Positions 19,024-27,934 of a DNA stretch of 64,000 nt are shown in pieces. Positions within the stretch are counted from its first letter, which is position 1. The number at the start of each line of letters is the position of its first letter. Below the pieces are notes generated by a model that was not told where the DNA came from, did not search any database, and was given only the letters and a program-made list of their open reading frames with translations. The stretch is from positions 20,023 through 84,022 of the forward strand of contig JAZKBN010000003.1 of NCBI GenBank assembly GCA_040388605.1. The letters run 5' to 3'. The position numbers were made by a program, and so were the translations under genes. Source of the DNA: JAZKBN01 sp040388605 (GTDB lineage Bacteria > Bacteroidota > Bacteroidia > Cytophagales > Flexibacteraceae).

Positions 19024-19070
19024 AAAGAAAACGCCCTTAAATGTGATAAGCATTTAAGGGCGTTTTCTTT
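19024..19070. terminator. Bidirectional terminator, perfect 20-bp stem
   Basis: Arms 19024-19043 and 19051-19070 pair perfectly around a 7-nt loop between convergent genes. Purine-rich and T-rich outer ends suit termination in both directions. Confidence 0.85.
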
Positions 19071-19099
19071 GGCTCGCGGCTGAATTTTTTATTCGATTA

Positions 19100-19666
19100 C
19101 TAAACGCCGTTAAACTCTCGCAATGGCTGTCTTCCGCCGGCTAAAGCAGAGGGGCCTGTAAGGCTGTTAAACCTTTGGAACCCCAGGTTCAGCGCCTGCC
19201 TTTGCGGTATAGCGGGCATTGGCGCTTTACTGCGCATAACTGCCGCCCAAACCGGGAAAAAAGCAAGGAAGGGCGCAGAGAAAAGGAAATAATTATAGAA
19301 CAGGCCGCAGTAGACGGCCACAATTGCCGATAAGGAAATGAGTATTACAAAGGTGCTTTTTGCAGGGCTGTAATGATTGCGCAGGAAAGCCACCAAAATT
19401 ATATTCAGGACTATAAGGCCCGGAATGCCTGTATAAACACCTGCGAATGCAGCTGCTAAGGCTGTGCTGATACTGTCGTTAAGAACCGATATAGAGAATG
19501 CTTCTCCCTGTCTTATGTGCCAGGCTGCAATAACTGCTGTAAGTAAAGTAAACCCTGTAACAAGGGAACGAAACCATACCAGTAAGACCCAATCTGAAAG
19601 CTTGCCTGCTATGGCTGTATTAGGATTTATCGGAAGTTGCGCATTCGTATTGGTACCGGTTTGCAT
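19100..19666 (-). CDS. Small membrane protein of unknown function
   Basis: I do not recognise a family. The 188-residue protein has a short polar N-terminus (TNTNAQLPINPNTA) and four hydrophobic segments, at about 30-48, 68-92, 103-120 and 120-142 (SLVTGFTLLTAVIAAW, ALAAAFAGVYTGIPGLIVLN, STFVILISLSAIVAVYCG, NYFLFSAPFLAFFPVWAAV). A polar, proline- and glutamine-rich C-terminal tail follows. It is probably an inner-membrane protein. It is monocistronic as far as can be seen, with about 230 bases and the terminator of the next minus-strand gene upstream. Confidence 0.6.
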   Translation of the reverse strand: MQTGTNTNAQLPINPNTAIAGKLSDWVLLVWFRSLVTGFTLLTAVIAAWHIRQGEAFSISVLNDSISTALAAAFAGVYTGIPGLIVLNIILVAFLRNHYSPAKSTFVILISLSAIVAVYCGLFYNYFLFSAPFLAFFPVWAAVMRSKAPMPAIPQRQALNLGFQRFNSLTGPSALAGGRQPLREFNGV

Positions 19667-19845
19667 AAGTTACGGTTTAAGGTTAAGAACTTATGCTTTG
19701 TTCGCAAACAAGATGCCGGTATGTAAAAACAGTCTTTAATTAGGATTGTTTTTCTGAAATATAATTAAGCAATCACACATAACCATTTGATTTTCAATAA
19801 ACAACAAATGCATACTTAAACAACTTTACAGTATGTGAAACTGCA

Positions 19846-19869
19846 TAAAAACCTGCAAGGCGCTTGCAG
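19846..19869 (-). terminator. Intrinsic terminator of the propeller/barrel gene
   Basis: Read on the minus strand, CTGCAAG pairs with CTTGCAG across a 3-nt loop (19853-19869) and is followed by a T5 run, about 30 bases after the stop codon at 19901. Confidence 0.7.
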
Positions 19870-19900
19870 ACATTTTACTACAAAACCTTATAAACCCTGG

Positions 19901-22900
19901 TTAGAAATCGTAGCCGAGGGTAATGTAATATCGAAGACTTTGCTTTTTATAGTCTTTTATACCCTGCGCAACATCAACTTTAAGGAAGTAACCCAGAACC
20001 ATAGTGCGTACACCGCCGCCATAGCTGTACATAAAGGGGTTTCTGAAGTTTGTAACCTGTATAATAAACGGATAAGTATTATTGGTGCCCTCGCTTTGTA
20101 CAGTGTGGGTATTATAGCTGTTATTGGTAGAAAACGGGTTAGAGCCGCTGAAGGCAGTACCGGCATCAGTAAAAGCTACAAACTGCAGGTTTCTTAAGAA
20201 ATTACTTGTTATGGGTCCGCGGTAAAAATACCTTACTATAGGCACACGCAATTCTGCATTAAAGAGCATGTAGCTGTTGCCGTACATGGTATTGTATTTA
20301 AAGCCGCGCAGGTTGGTTACATAAGAATTAAAGAGCATATCTGTTGCTCCTTCTGAATTGGCAGGGTTCACATTTAATGGGTCATTGGCATTTGCGCTGA
20401 TGTTTTCATCCCAGGTAACCCAGTTATCCATTCCGCCTATGAGGAATTTTTTTGCCGCAGGGCCGTAATACCTGCCCGCCGAACCCCGAAGCGCCAATAC
20501 TATTTCCTTATGCACCTTTTGATAATGCCTAAGATCTAACATAAAGCTGCCGAATGTGCGCTTATGGTCATGCATGCCGTACTGGTGCTCAAGCTTGGCT
20601 TTAAACCGTGTACCCTCGGTTATATTTAAGCCGCTCATGCGGGTATTGTCGAACACAAATTCGGTTTTAAAGCCGAAGTAATGCCTGAAAACATCGGGGG
20701 TAATTAACTGCTGGGGTGCTGTTCCCAAGGTTGTGTACTTGGTTCGCGCATAAAACGGCGAAAAATTAAGGGCGCTGAATACGCTGAACGGATAGCTTGC
20801 CCCGGCCTCGGCACGAACCAAATTGTAACGTTCATAAAAGTTGTTCGCGCTTTCAACACTTTGCAGGAAAAGGCTGTTCTTGGTAAAGCCTGCAAAAAAA
20901 TCGACCCGATGCTTCAGAAAAGCATATTTAAGGTCCATTTTGCTGCTCTTCAGATCTGTACTTACAAAGGCATTGGCGTTTATCTTATGGTTTTCAAACA
21001 TATCTGTCATACCCGTACCTATTTCAAGGCCGGCATGCAGCAGGTTATCCCATTTGGGCGCAGTCAGCACGTTATCCATACTCATGCGGTTACGGTACGG
21101 ATACGGTCCGGTGAGATTTAAAAGCGCAAGCGCATCCTTACGGGCTTTATTGGCAGCTTTATCAGTCTTTTTAGGCCCCCCTGCATTGTTTCCCTGGCTT
21201 GTTGTATTTGCGCTCGGCGCAGGCACAGGTGCAGGCTTTGCCTTCTTAACTTTTTCAGACTCAAAAACATAATTCCTGATATCTATTTCATCTTTGCCTA
21301 AAGTATCTGAAGGGTAATAATTGCCTGTATGAACGCTGAGGCCGGTTTTTGCAGTATCTGTGCCAGTTTTCCGGGTTGCAGGAACAGGCCGGCCCATGCC
21401 GGATGCACGCCCGTAAAGGCTTTCATTCATCAGCTCTCGTCTGCGGGTTGGGAGCGTGTTCAGCTCCTGGTTCAGATCAAGGTCACGCCTGAGGTACAGG
21501 TATTCTTTGCCATCGTCTACTGTTCTGAAAGCGAACATCCTGTGCTCTGCATTTACATCAAGCGCGGTAATGCTTTGCCTGTAATCAGTTAAACCTGTGG
21601 TACGGCGCGTGTTAATTTCGTACTTTTCAAGGTTTAATATGCCGTTTTCATCGCTCAGCCAGGTTAAGGTGCTGTCGTTGAGCAATTGAGGGCAGCGTTC
21701 ATTATGCGGGGTTTCACTAAACCTAGTAAGCAGGGCGTTGCCCGATTTCAGCATGAAAACATCGAATGAGTTCCCGGTTTGCACGCCTATGGGCTTATTC
21801 GTATAAACGCTGTCGGTTGGCCTGTTGCTGCTGAAAAGTATGCGGGTATAGCTGCCGGCAAAATGCGGATCAAGGTCATCGTAAAGGTCATGGGTAACCC
21901 TGCTTGTTTTACCTGTGTTGATGCTGAACAGGAAAAGATCGTTTCCGCCGTCTTTTTCAGCACTGAAAATGAAGTACTTACCATCAGGCGTAACATCGAA
22001 ACCGGTAACCTGTGAAAAAGCAGGCAAGGGTGTAAAATAACTTTTACCCGAGGGAATATGGTAGCTGAGCAAAACGTTCTTACCTCTTTTAACCACAACG
22101 GCATGCACCTGCTCATTTCCCTGGTAAGCAATATGTGGTTCTGTATAATCTACCCTTTGCGAAAGTACTTTATACCCGCCCTTGTAAATCACTTTTCGGT
22201 ACCCGGTATTTACATCCTGCAAAATGATTTTGTAACGGCCGCTGTTGTTAATACTGTAAGCAATATGACTTGCATCGGCGCTTAAACGAACCTCATTATA
22301 TACAAGGCTGTGCATATTATGCTTGCGAACGCGCAGGTTGGCATTGGGAACAGAATTGCTTTCAGCCACAGATTCGGCCATGCTTTTATAATACTGCCGC
22401 CAATCGCGCAACAGCCTGTCCCAGCTGACACCAATGGTGCTGCTTATACCGGTTTCCTCGTTACGGAGAATGCGGGTCAGGTTAAGAATATTGCTTACAG
22501 TGGTTTTACCGTACTTTTCAGCAATAAAATTCCAGATGCTCTGCCCCGCAATTGCAGCTTCCTTATCAGGCAGGGTTCCCGGCCTGCGGATGCGGTTATG
22601 CAGCATGGCATCGCGCATGTAATCATCCATTTCGCGGCTCCAGCCTTCGGCAGCGTAAAGGGTTGCACCGCCTACAAACCATTCAGGCAATGTAAGCAGG
22701 TAGCTGTTTTGCACCACATCTTTTAATGAGCCGCCATACATCATGGCAAAAATTAAAGTGCGCGACATTCCCAGCGTTATTTCGCGCCTGAACCCCGCTT
22801 GGTTTCCCGTGAAAGGAACCTCAATAATACTTTTTACAAAATTGGTTTTGCCTCCTGCCGAACTGTTTTCATCATCGAGGCCTACATTGCTTTGCCTCAG

Positions 22901-23425
22901 GTCTGACAATGAGTTATATATATACAGCTTAATTTTAGTAGTGGGCGAATAGCCGAGCAGCTCAGTTATCCGTTCAAAATCTGCCTCGGCAAACTGAATG
23001 GCATTGCGCGCAATTTCGTCTCCGCCTTCATAATAGTAAATATCGAAGTTGGTGCTGCTTATGTATTGCCTGTCCATTTGCTTGTATTGAACGCGGCGTT
23101 TGCCAAAAATATCCTGGCTGGTTTGAGCATCAGCGGTACTGATATTAAAAAGTGAAAGCGCAAAAACTAAGGCAATAAATATCTCATACGCAAAATTACT
23201 GCCCGGATTACAGGTTAAGGCAGCAAAGCTAAAAGTACGAGCCCCCGATATTTGCCCGTTCTCAGGCATATGATGAGTGCTGTTTACTGAATTCATTCCT
23301 CTGGAATAAGGGATAAAAAACTTTGTTAAGACCAAACCCGCATTATGCCGCAGCAATGCCTTGCCTGTGCGGCTAAGTTCAGCATTTTTTTCCGGAAAGG
23401 AAGCTTTAGCAGTATTTAAGTTCAA
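19901..23425 (-). CDS. Exported protein: protease-like domain, TolB-like propeller, outer-membrane barrel
   Basis: Function is not established. After a hydrophobic signal-like stretch ending in STADAQ (about residues 82-101) comes a peptidase-MA-like domain with YYYEGGDE and LTLPEWFVGGATLYAAEGWSR; this lacks the zinc motif HExxH, so it is probably inactive. WD40-like/TolB-type beta-propeller repeats follow (LSADASHIAYSINNSG, VTPDGKYFIFSAEKDGGNDLF, ILFSSNRPTDS). The last 400 residues or so look like an Omp85/surface-antigen barrel, ending in the outer-membrane signature YYITLGYDF. The first 80 residues do not resemble a signal peptide. An ATG at 23187, one base out of frame, would give a normal signal peptide if one base were restored, so the true start is unresolved. 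A T-run terminator follows the stop. Confidence 0.7.
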   Translation of the reverse strand: MNLNTAKASFPEKNAELSRTGKALLRHNAGLVLTKFFIPYSRGMNSVNSTHHMPENGQISGARTFSFAALTCNPGSNFAYEIFIALVFALSLFNISTADAQTSQDIFGKRRVQYKQMDRQYISSTNFDIYYYEGGDEIARNAIQFAEADFERITELLGYSPTTKIKLYIYNSLSDLRQSNVGLDDENSSAGGKTNFVKSIIEVPFTGNQAGFRREITLGMSRTLIFAMMYGGSLKDVVQNSYLLTLPEWFVGGATLYAAEGWSREMDDYMRDAMLHNRIRRPGTLPDKEAAIAGQSIWNFIAEKYGKTTVSNILNLTRILRNEETGISSTIGVSWDRLLRDWRQYYKSMAESVAESNSVPNANLRVRKHNMHSLVYNEVRLSADASHIAYSINNSGRYKIILQDVNTGYRKVIYKGGYKVLSQRVDYTEPHIAYQGNEQVHAVVVKRGKNVLLSYHIPSGKSYFTPLPAFSQVTGFDVTPDGKYFIFSAEKDGGNDLFLFSINTGKTSRVTHDLYDDLDPHFAGSYTRILFSSNRPTDSVYTNKPIGVQTGNSFDVFMLKSGNALLTRFSETPHNERCPQLLNDSTLTWLSDENGILNLEKYEINTRRTTGLTDYRQSITALDVNAEHRMFAFRTVDDGKEYLYLRRDLDLNQELNTLPTRRRELMNESLYGRASGMGRPVPATRKTGTDTAKTGLSVHTGNYYPSDTLGKDEIDIRNYVFESEKVKKAKPAPVPAPSANTTSQGNNAGGPKKTDKAANKARKDALALLNLTGPYPYRNRMSMDNVLTAPKWDNLLHAGLEIGTGMTDMFENHKINANAFVSTDLKSSKMDLKYAFLKHRVDFFAGFTKNSLFLQSVESANNFYERYNLVRAEAGASYPFSVFSALNFSPFYARTKYTTLGTAPQQLITPDVFRHYFGFKTEFVFDNTRMSGLNITEGTRFKAKLEHQYGMHDHKRTFGSFMLDLRHYQKVHKEIVLALRGSAGRYYGPAAKKFLIGGMDNWVTWDENISANANDPLNVNPANSEGATDMLFNSYVTNLRGFKYNTMYGNSYMLFNAELRVPIVRYFYRGPITSNFLRNLQFVAFTDAGTAFSGSNPFSTNNSYNTHTVQSEGTNNTYPFIIQVTNFRNPFMYSYGGGVRTMVLGYFLKVDVAQGIKDYKKQSLRYYITLGYDF

Positions 23426-23488
23426 TTATTGGTACCCCTTTTTAAATTTAACAGGTTCAAAAGATTAGAGCCTGCGCTGTTACTAAAC

Positions 23489-24559
23489 TCACCTGTAAAA
23501 TCGTTTAATATCTGTTTCGGCCATAATCTCAATGCCCGAAACAATATGATTGGCAAATTGTGAAGCAAGCAAAGGAGCAAGACTGATGCCCTTAGTTCCT
23601 AACCCGTTAAAAATGCCAATGTTTTTTGAATGTGGTAAAAAGCCTAAAACCGGCCTTCGCCCCTGGATGGCCGGGCGAATACCGGCATTGTGCGTAATAA
23701 TTTCGAAAGGAACACTTATTAACTTTTCAAGCGATGTTACCAATGTTTGCAGTCCCGCTTCGGTAGGTAAACTGTTGGTGTACTTATGCTCATAAGTAGC
23801 CCCTACTTTGAAACCGGCATCGGCTGTCAAGCCTAATGGTACAACGTACACCCCCCCACCGTTTATTATACTATGAACGGGTAATTCTGCTGATTTAATG
23901 GTTATTGTCTCCCCTTTCAGGGGGGTAAATGGTATTCCTGCAAAAATTGATTCGGCAGCAGCGTGCATGCCATTGCAGAAAATCACCTTGTCGAAAATAC
24001 GTTCCTGCCAAATAACTTCATTTTCACTGAGTTTAAGCTCAGCAGGGTTAATGCGGGACTCAACCCAATTTCCGCTTTGTTGAAGCTTTTCCTTTAATGC
24101 ATCAAGCAGTACAACAGTGTTCACCCAGCCTGCTTTTAATATATTATACCCCCCGTAACAGTTTTTAACATAATCTGAATAGCTCTCATTGTCAGCATTT
24201 GTGTTCATATACTGCTGAATTTCAGGCTCTGAGCTGCGTGCTGTTATAGTATTCTGATCTTCAATACTGTTAAACGGCCTATAAACCGGCATTTCATTGA
24301 AAAACAATTTTCCCAGCTTTTCCTGCAAGTTTCTGTAGTAACTATTCAGGAACGGAAAGAGCAAATCTGCCTGCCATGTTTTAACCAACTTATGCCCTGT
24401 TAAGGGAGTAAACATACCGGCGGCAATACGCGTTGCAGTATTATTTCCGGTATCGGGCTCTGCCACGGTAACTGCCGCGCCAAGTTTCTGTAAATTTTCG
24501 GCCAGAAGAGCGCCGGCAATTCCATGGCCGGCAATTAAAATCCTGTTTTTTGAACCCAT
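23489..24559 (-). CDS. FAD-dependent oxidoreductase, DAO family
   Basis: The 356-residue protein opens with a dinucleotide-binding motif, ILIAGHGIAGALLAENLQKLG (residues 6-26), followed by an acidic residue ending the second strand (VTVAEPD). The TRIAAGMFTPLTG stretch and the C-terminal GRRPVLGFLPH and FNGLGTKGISLAPLLA are typical of D-amino-acid-oxidase-fold enzymes such as glycine oxidase ThiO, sarcosine oxidase or the C-terminal part of MnmC. The substrate cannot be inferred. No signal peptide is seen, and no thi or mnm genes are nearby. It lies 63 bases upstream of the propeller/barrel frame on the same strand and is divergent from the next outer-membrane protein gene. Confidence 0.8.
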   Translation of the reverse strand: MGSKNRILIAGHGIAGALLAENLQKLGAAVTVAEPDTGNNTATRIAAGMFTPLTGHKLVKTWQADLLFPFLNSYYRNLQEKLGKLFFNEMPVYRPFNSIEDQNTITARSSEPEIQQYMNTNADNESYSDYVKNCYGGYNILKAGWVNTVVLLDALKEKLQQSGNWVESRINPAELKLSENEVIWQERIFDKVIFCNGMHAAAESIFAGIPFTPLKGETITIKSAELPVHSIINGGGVYVVPLGLTADAGFKVGATYEHKYTNSLPTEAGLQTLVTSLEKLISVPFEIITHNAGIRPAIQGRRPVLGFLPHSKNIGIFNGLGTKGISLAPLLASQFANHIVSGIEIMAETDIKRFYR

Positions 24560-24820
24560 ATAGCTGCAATAAAGTGATAATTACGGGCTTTCGGCACGGT
24601 TTTTCAGGGCTTGGACAGGGATTAAAACCGGCAACCTGCGAAAAAAGCAAAACTTTAGGCCGCTTGCAGGGGTTTTGGTTGAACTTTGCATCTTATTATG
24701 AACAGCCCAAGTTCGTATTAAGCCTTAACAGCGCTTTGGCCTGAACGGAAATTATAAGAATTTATACAGGTGATTAATCTTTATGGGGTTACGCCGGTCT
24801 AAATTCGCAGCAACTAATAC

Positions 24821-27808
24821 ATGAATAAATACCTTACTCCTTTAAGTTTAGCAATACTTTTCACCTTTGCTGTCGGTTTTAATGCTTTAGGGCAAAACGG
24901 CACATTTAAGGTTTCGGGCACAGTAAGCAACGGAACCAGCGGTGAAACTTTACCACAAGCCCCCGTGCAGCTCATACACTTGCCCGATTCTGCAAGGCGA
25001 ATTGCTGTTACTGATCTCGACGGCCTTTTTTCATTCCCAAATACCGAAGGCGGGGAATACCTGTTGAAAGTAATCTACATTGGTTTTAACGATAAAAACC
25101 AAAGGCTGAATGTTACCGGAGATATTGACCTTGGGAAAATAGCCATACAGGAAAACACCAAGCTGCTTAAAGAAGTAGTGGTAAACGGAAGGGTGCAGGC
25201 TGTTACCCAAAAGGGCGATACTTCACAATTCAATGCTGCATCTTTCAAAACCAACCCGAATGCATCTTCCGCTGATTTAGTAACCAAGATGCCCGGCATT
25301 GCCGTTGACCCCACTACCGGTAAAATTCAGGCACAGGGTGAGGATGTTAAACAGGTCCTTGTGGATGGTAAACCGTTTTTCGGCGATGACCCCAATGCAG
25401 CACTCAAAAACCTGCCGGCCGAAGTAATTGATAAAATCCAGATTTTTGATCAGGCCAGCGAACAGAGCCGCCTTACAGGCTTTAATGATGGCAATACCTC
25501 TAAAACCATAAACATAATTACTCGCTCTGATAAGAAGCAAGGGGTTTTCGGAAAGGTATATGGAGGTTATGGAACAGACAGCCGATATGATGCCGGCGGA
25601 AATATAAACTTCTTTAAAAAGAGCCGCAGGATTTCAATACTTGCCCAAAGCAATAACATTAACCAGCAGAATTTCAGCACTTCCGATTTGCTCGGCGTAA
25701 CCTCTTCCAGCGGCGGTCGCGGCGGAGGGGGCGGCGGTAATGGTGGTCGAGGCGGTGGAATGGGCGGCATGGGAGGCGGTATGGGCGGACCCGGCGGCGG
25801 AAATGCGGCAGGCAACTTTCTTGTTGGTCAGCAAAGCGGCATTAGCAGCACAACAGCAGCAGGCCTGAACTATTCAGACAGCTGGGACAAAAAAGGCGAT
25901 ATTTCGGCCAGCTATTTCTTTAACCGGGCAGATAACCTGAGCACACAGGGAACACGTCGCCAATATGTATTACCATCACAGGAAGGCCAAATTTATGACG
26001 AAGATAAAGTAAGCCACAGCTACAACATTAACCACAGGTTTAACCTGAGGCTGAACTACAACATAGATTCAAACAACACCATAGTTTTCAGGCCATCGGC
26101 AAGCATTCAAACCAATACAGGCACGGCACATGTAAGCGGTTTTACTTATCGTGAAACCGATACATTGAACCGTTCGTTAAATAACTCAGGCTCTGATATG
26201 TTGGGGTATAACCTCAGTAATCAATTGGTTTTAAGGCATAAATTCGCCAAAAGAGGCAGATCTGCTTCTGCCGATTTAAATGCAGGCTACACACAAAACA
26301 GCGGCACAAGCTACCTTGACGCCACCAACCGCTACGCCGCAGATTCAGCATCATTGTTCGGCGATACTACCATACGCACACTTCAGAATTCAACAAACAA
26401 ACGTCCGGGCCAAAGCTACAGCGGTAATTTCAGCTTTACAGAGCAGCTTACGCAAAGCGGGCAGCTCGAAGTTTTTTACCAACCAAACCTGCAATTGACA
26501 AGTGCAGATAAAAGCACTTACGATAATCCGACGGACGGCGATGCAAAACTGAACACTGCACTTACAAACCGCTTCAAAACCGTGTATTTTAAGCAGCAAT
26601 ACGGCGCATCATTCCGAATTCAGAAAGCGGCTTTCCAGTTAATGACCCGCCTGGCTTACCAGGATGCCAACCTGCATAATGATCGCCAATACCCGGTTAC
26701 GGGAACTATAGATCGTAATTTCAGCACTTTAATGCCTTCAGCCATGATGCGTATAGGCCAGGGTGAAGGAAACAGTTTGCGGGTGTTTTATAATACCAAC
26801 ACAAACTCACCTTCTGTTGATAATTTGCAGGAAGTGATTAACAACAGCAACCCATTGCAGCTTACCCGCGGTAACGCCGCCCTGAAACAGGACTACACGC
26901 ATCAAATGTTTATGCGTTATTCTGCAACGGGTAAAGAATCAGGCAGAAGCTTTTTCGCCATGCTGGGCGGTTCTGTTACCAAAGATTATATTGGTACAGA
27001 AACCCGCATTTTTACTGAAAACACTTATCTAAGCAATACCGACAGTTTCCTTGTAGGTAAAGGCGCGCAGCTCACCACCCCGGTTAACATGAACGGCTAT
27101 TACAGCCTGCGTTCATTTATTAACTATGGCGCCCCTATTCCTGCGCTAAAGCTGAACATAAACACCGGCATTACCGGAAATTTCAGCCGCACTCCGGGTA
27201 AGATTAACGATGGTATGAATTATGCCAACAGCGGAACAATCGGCTTTAACCTGGTAATCAGCAGCAACATAAGTAAGGAGGTTGATTTCACAGTAAGCTC
27301 CAACACCAACCTGAGCGATGTTACCAATACCCTGCAATCAAGCCTGAACAGCCGTTATGTTAACCAAATAACCGGTGCACGACTGAACTGGATTATTATT
27401 AAGGGCCTCGAATTTGAAACCCGCCTGACGCACACTTTATATTCAGGCCTGAGCGCCGGGTATAATCAAAATTATGCCTTGCTTAACCTGGCCATAAGTA
27501 AGTACCTTGATAAAAATTACCGCAGCCAGATTAAAGTAAGCGTGTTCGATGTGCTGAAACAAAACAACAGCGTATCGCGTACAATCAGCAATGTTTATAT
27601 ACAGGATCAGCGTAACAATGTGCTTACCCGTTACCTGATGCTTAGCTTCATTTATAACATCCGCTCATTCGGCAGCGGGCAAAAAAATGAAGCACCCGAA
27701 AGAGATAAATCTAACGACGGTCACCCGATGTTTGGCCCCGGTGGCGGCGCTCCCGGCGGAGGACGCCCGGGCGGCGGCGGCGGGCCGGGTGGTCCCGGAA
27801 ATTGGTAA
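24821..27808 (+). CDS. Outer-membrane beta-barrel protein with CarboxypepD_reg-like N-terminus and glycine-rich tracts
   Basis: The 995-residue protein has a signal peptide (SLAILFTFAVGFNALGQ) and a CarboxypepD_reg-like beta-sandwich (FKVSGTVSNG ... TDLDGLFSFPNTEGGEYLLKV, about residues 28-115). A plug-like region follows (LVTKMPGIAVDPTTGKI, VKQVLVDGKPFFGDDPNAAL, about 150-235), then a large TonB-receptor-like barrel of the Bacteroidota OMP_b-brl group. Two glycine-rich tracts stand out, one at about residues 297-327 inside an early extracellular or periplasmic loop and one at the extreme C-terminus. There is no SusD partner nearby, so a SusC role is unlikely. Substrate is unknown. A terminator hairpin follows. 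Confidence 0.8.
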   Translation: MNKYLTPLSLAILFTFAVGFNALGQNGTFKVSGTVSNGTSGETLPQAPVQLIHLPDSARRIAVTDLDGLFSFPNTEGGEYLLKVIYIGFNDKNQRLNVTGDIDLGKIAIQENTKLLKEVVVNGRVQAVTQKGDTSQFNAASFKTNPNASSADLVTKMPGIAVDPTTGKIQAQGEDVKQVLVDGKPFFGDDPNAALKNLPAEVIDKIQIFDQASEQSRLTGFNDGNTSKTINIITRSDKKQGVFGKVYGGYGTDSRYDAGGNINFFKKSRRISILAQSNNINQQNFSTSDLLGVTSSSGGRGGGGGGNGGRGGGMGGMGGGMGGPGGGNAAGNFLVGQQSGISSTTAAGLNYSDSWDKKGDISASYFFNRADNLSTQGTRRQYVLPSQEGQIYDEDKVSHSYNINHRFNLRLNYNIDSNNTIVFRPSASIQTNTGTAHVSGFTYRETDTLNRSLNNSGSDMLGYNLSNQLVLRHKFAKRGRSASADLNAGYTQNSGTSYLDATNRYAADSASLFGDTTIRTLQNSTNKRPGQSYSGNFSFTEQLTQSGQLEVFYQPNLQLTSADKSTYDNPTDGDAKLNTALTNRFKTVYFKQQYGASFRIQKAAFQLMTRLAYQDANLHNDRQYPVTGTIDRNFSTLMPSAMMRIGQGEGNSLRVFYNTNTNSPSVDNLQEVINNSNPLQLTRGNAALKQDYTHQMFMRYSATGKESGRSFFAMLGGSVTKDYIGTETRIFTENTYLSNTDSFLVGKGAQLTTPVNMNGYYSLRSFINYGAPIPALKLNINTGITGNFSRTPGKINDGMNYANSGTIGFNLVISSNISKEVDFTVSSNTNLSDVTNTLQSSLNSRYVNQITGARLNWIIIKGLEFETRLTHTLYSGLSAGYNQNYALLNLAISKYLDKNYRSQIKVSVFDVLKQNNSVSRTISNVYIQDQRNNVLTRYLMLSFIYNIRSFGSGQKNEAPERDKSNDGHPMFGPGGGAPGGGRPGGGGGPGGPGNW

Positions 27809-27845
27809 TTACCAGGACTTTAAGTCAGCAAAATGCTAATACGAC

Positions 27846-27881
27846 AAACGCCCCTGTGATGCATAACATCCGGGGGCGTTT
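27846..27881. terminator. Terminator between the OMP gene and dxs
   Basis: A 9-bp GC-rich stem (AAACGCCCC at 27846-27854 with GGGGCGTTT at 27873-27881) lies between convergent genes and has T tracts on both outer sides when read from each strand. Confidence 0.75.
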
Positions 27882-27934
27882 CTTGTAATTAGTGATGGTT
27901 GATTTGAACCAAATTCAGGTTAAATCGAAATTAA

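Noticed and set aside
23191..23198. Minus-strand TAATTTTG as the -7 promoter of the propeller/barrel gene
   Set aside because: It lies only 3 bases before the out-of-frame ATG, so the transcript would start at or after that ATG; not enough for a promoter call.
25567..25834. Proline-rich and serine/threonine-rich antisense frames opposite the glycine-rich tract
   Set aside because: Simple mirror of the glycine codons on the other strand.
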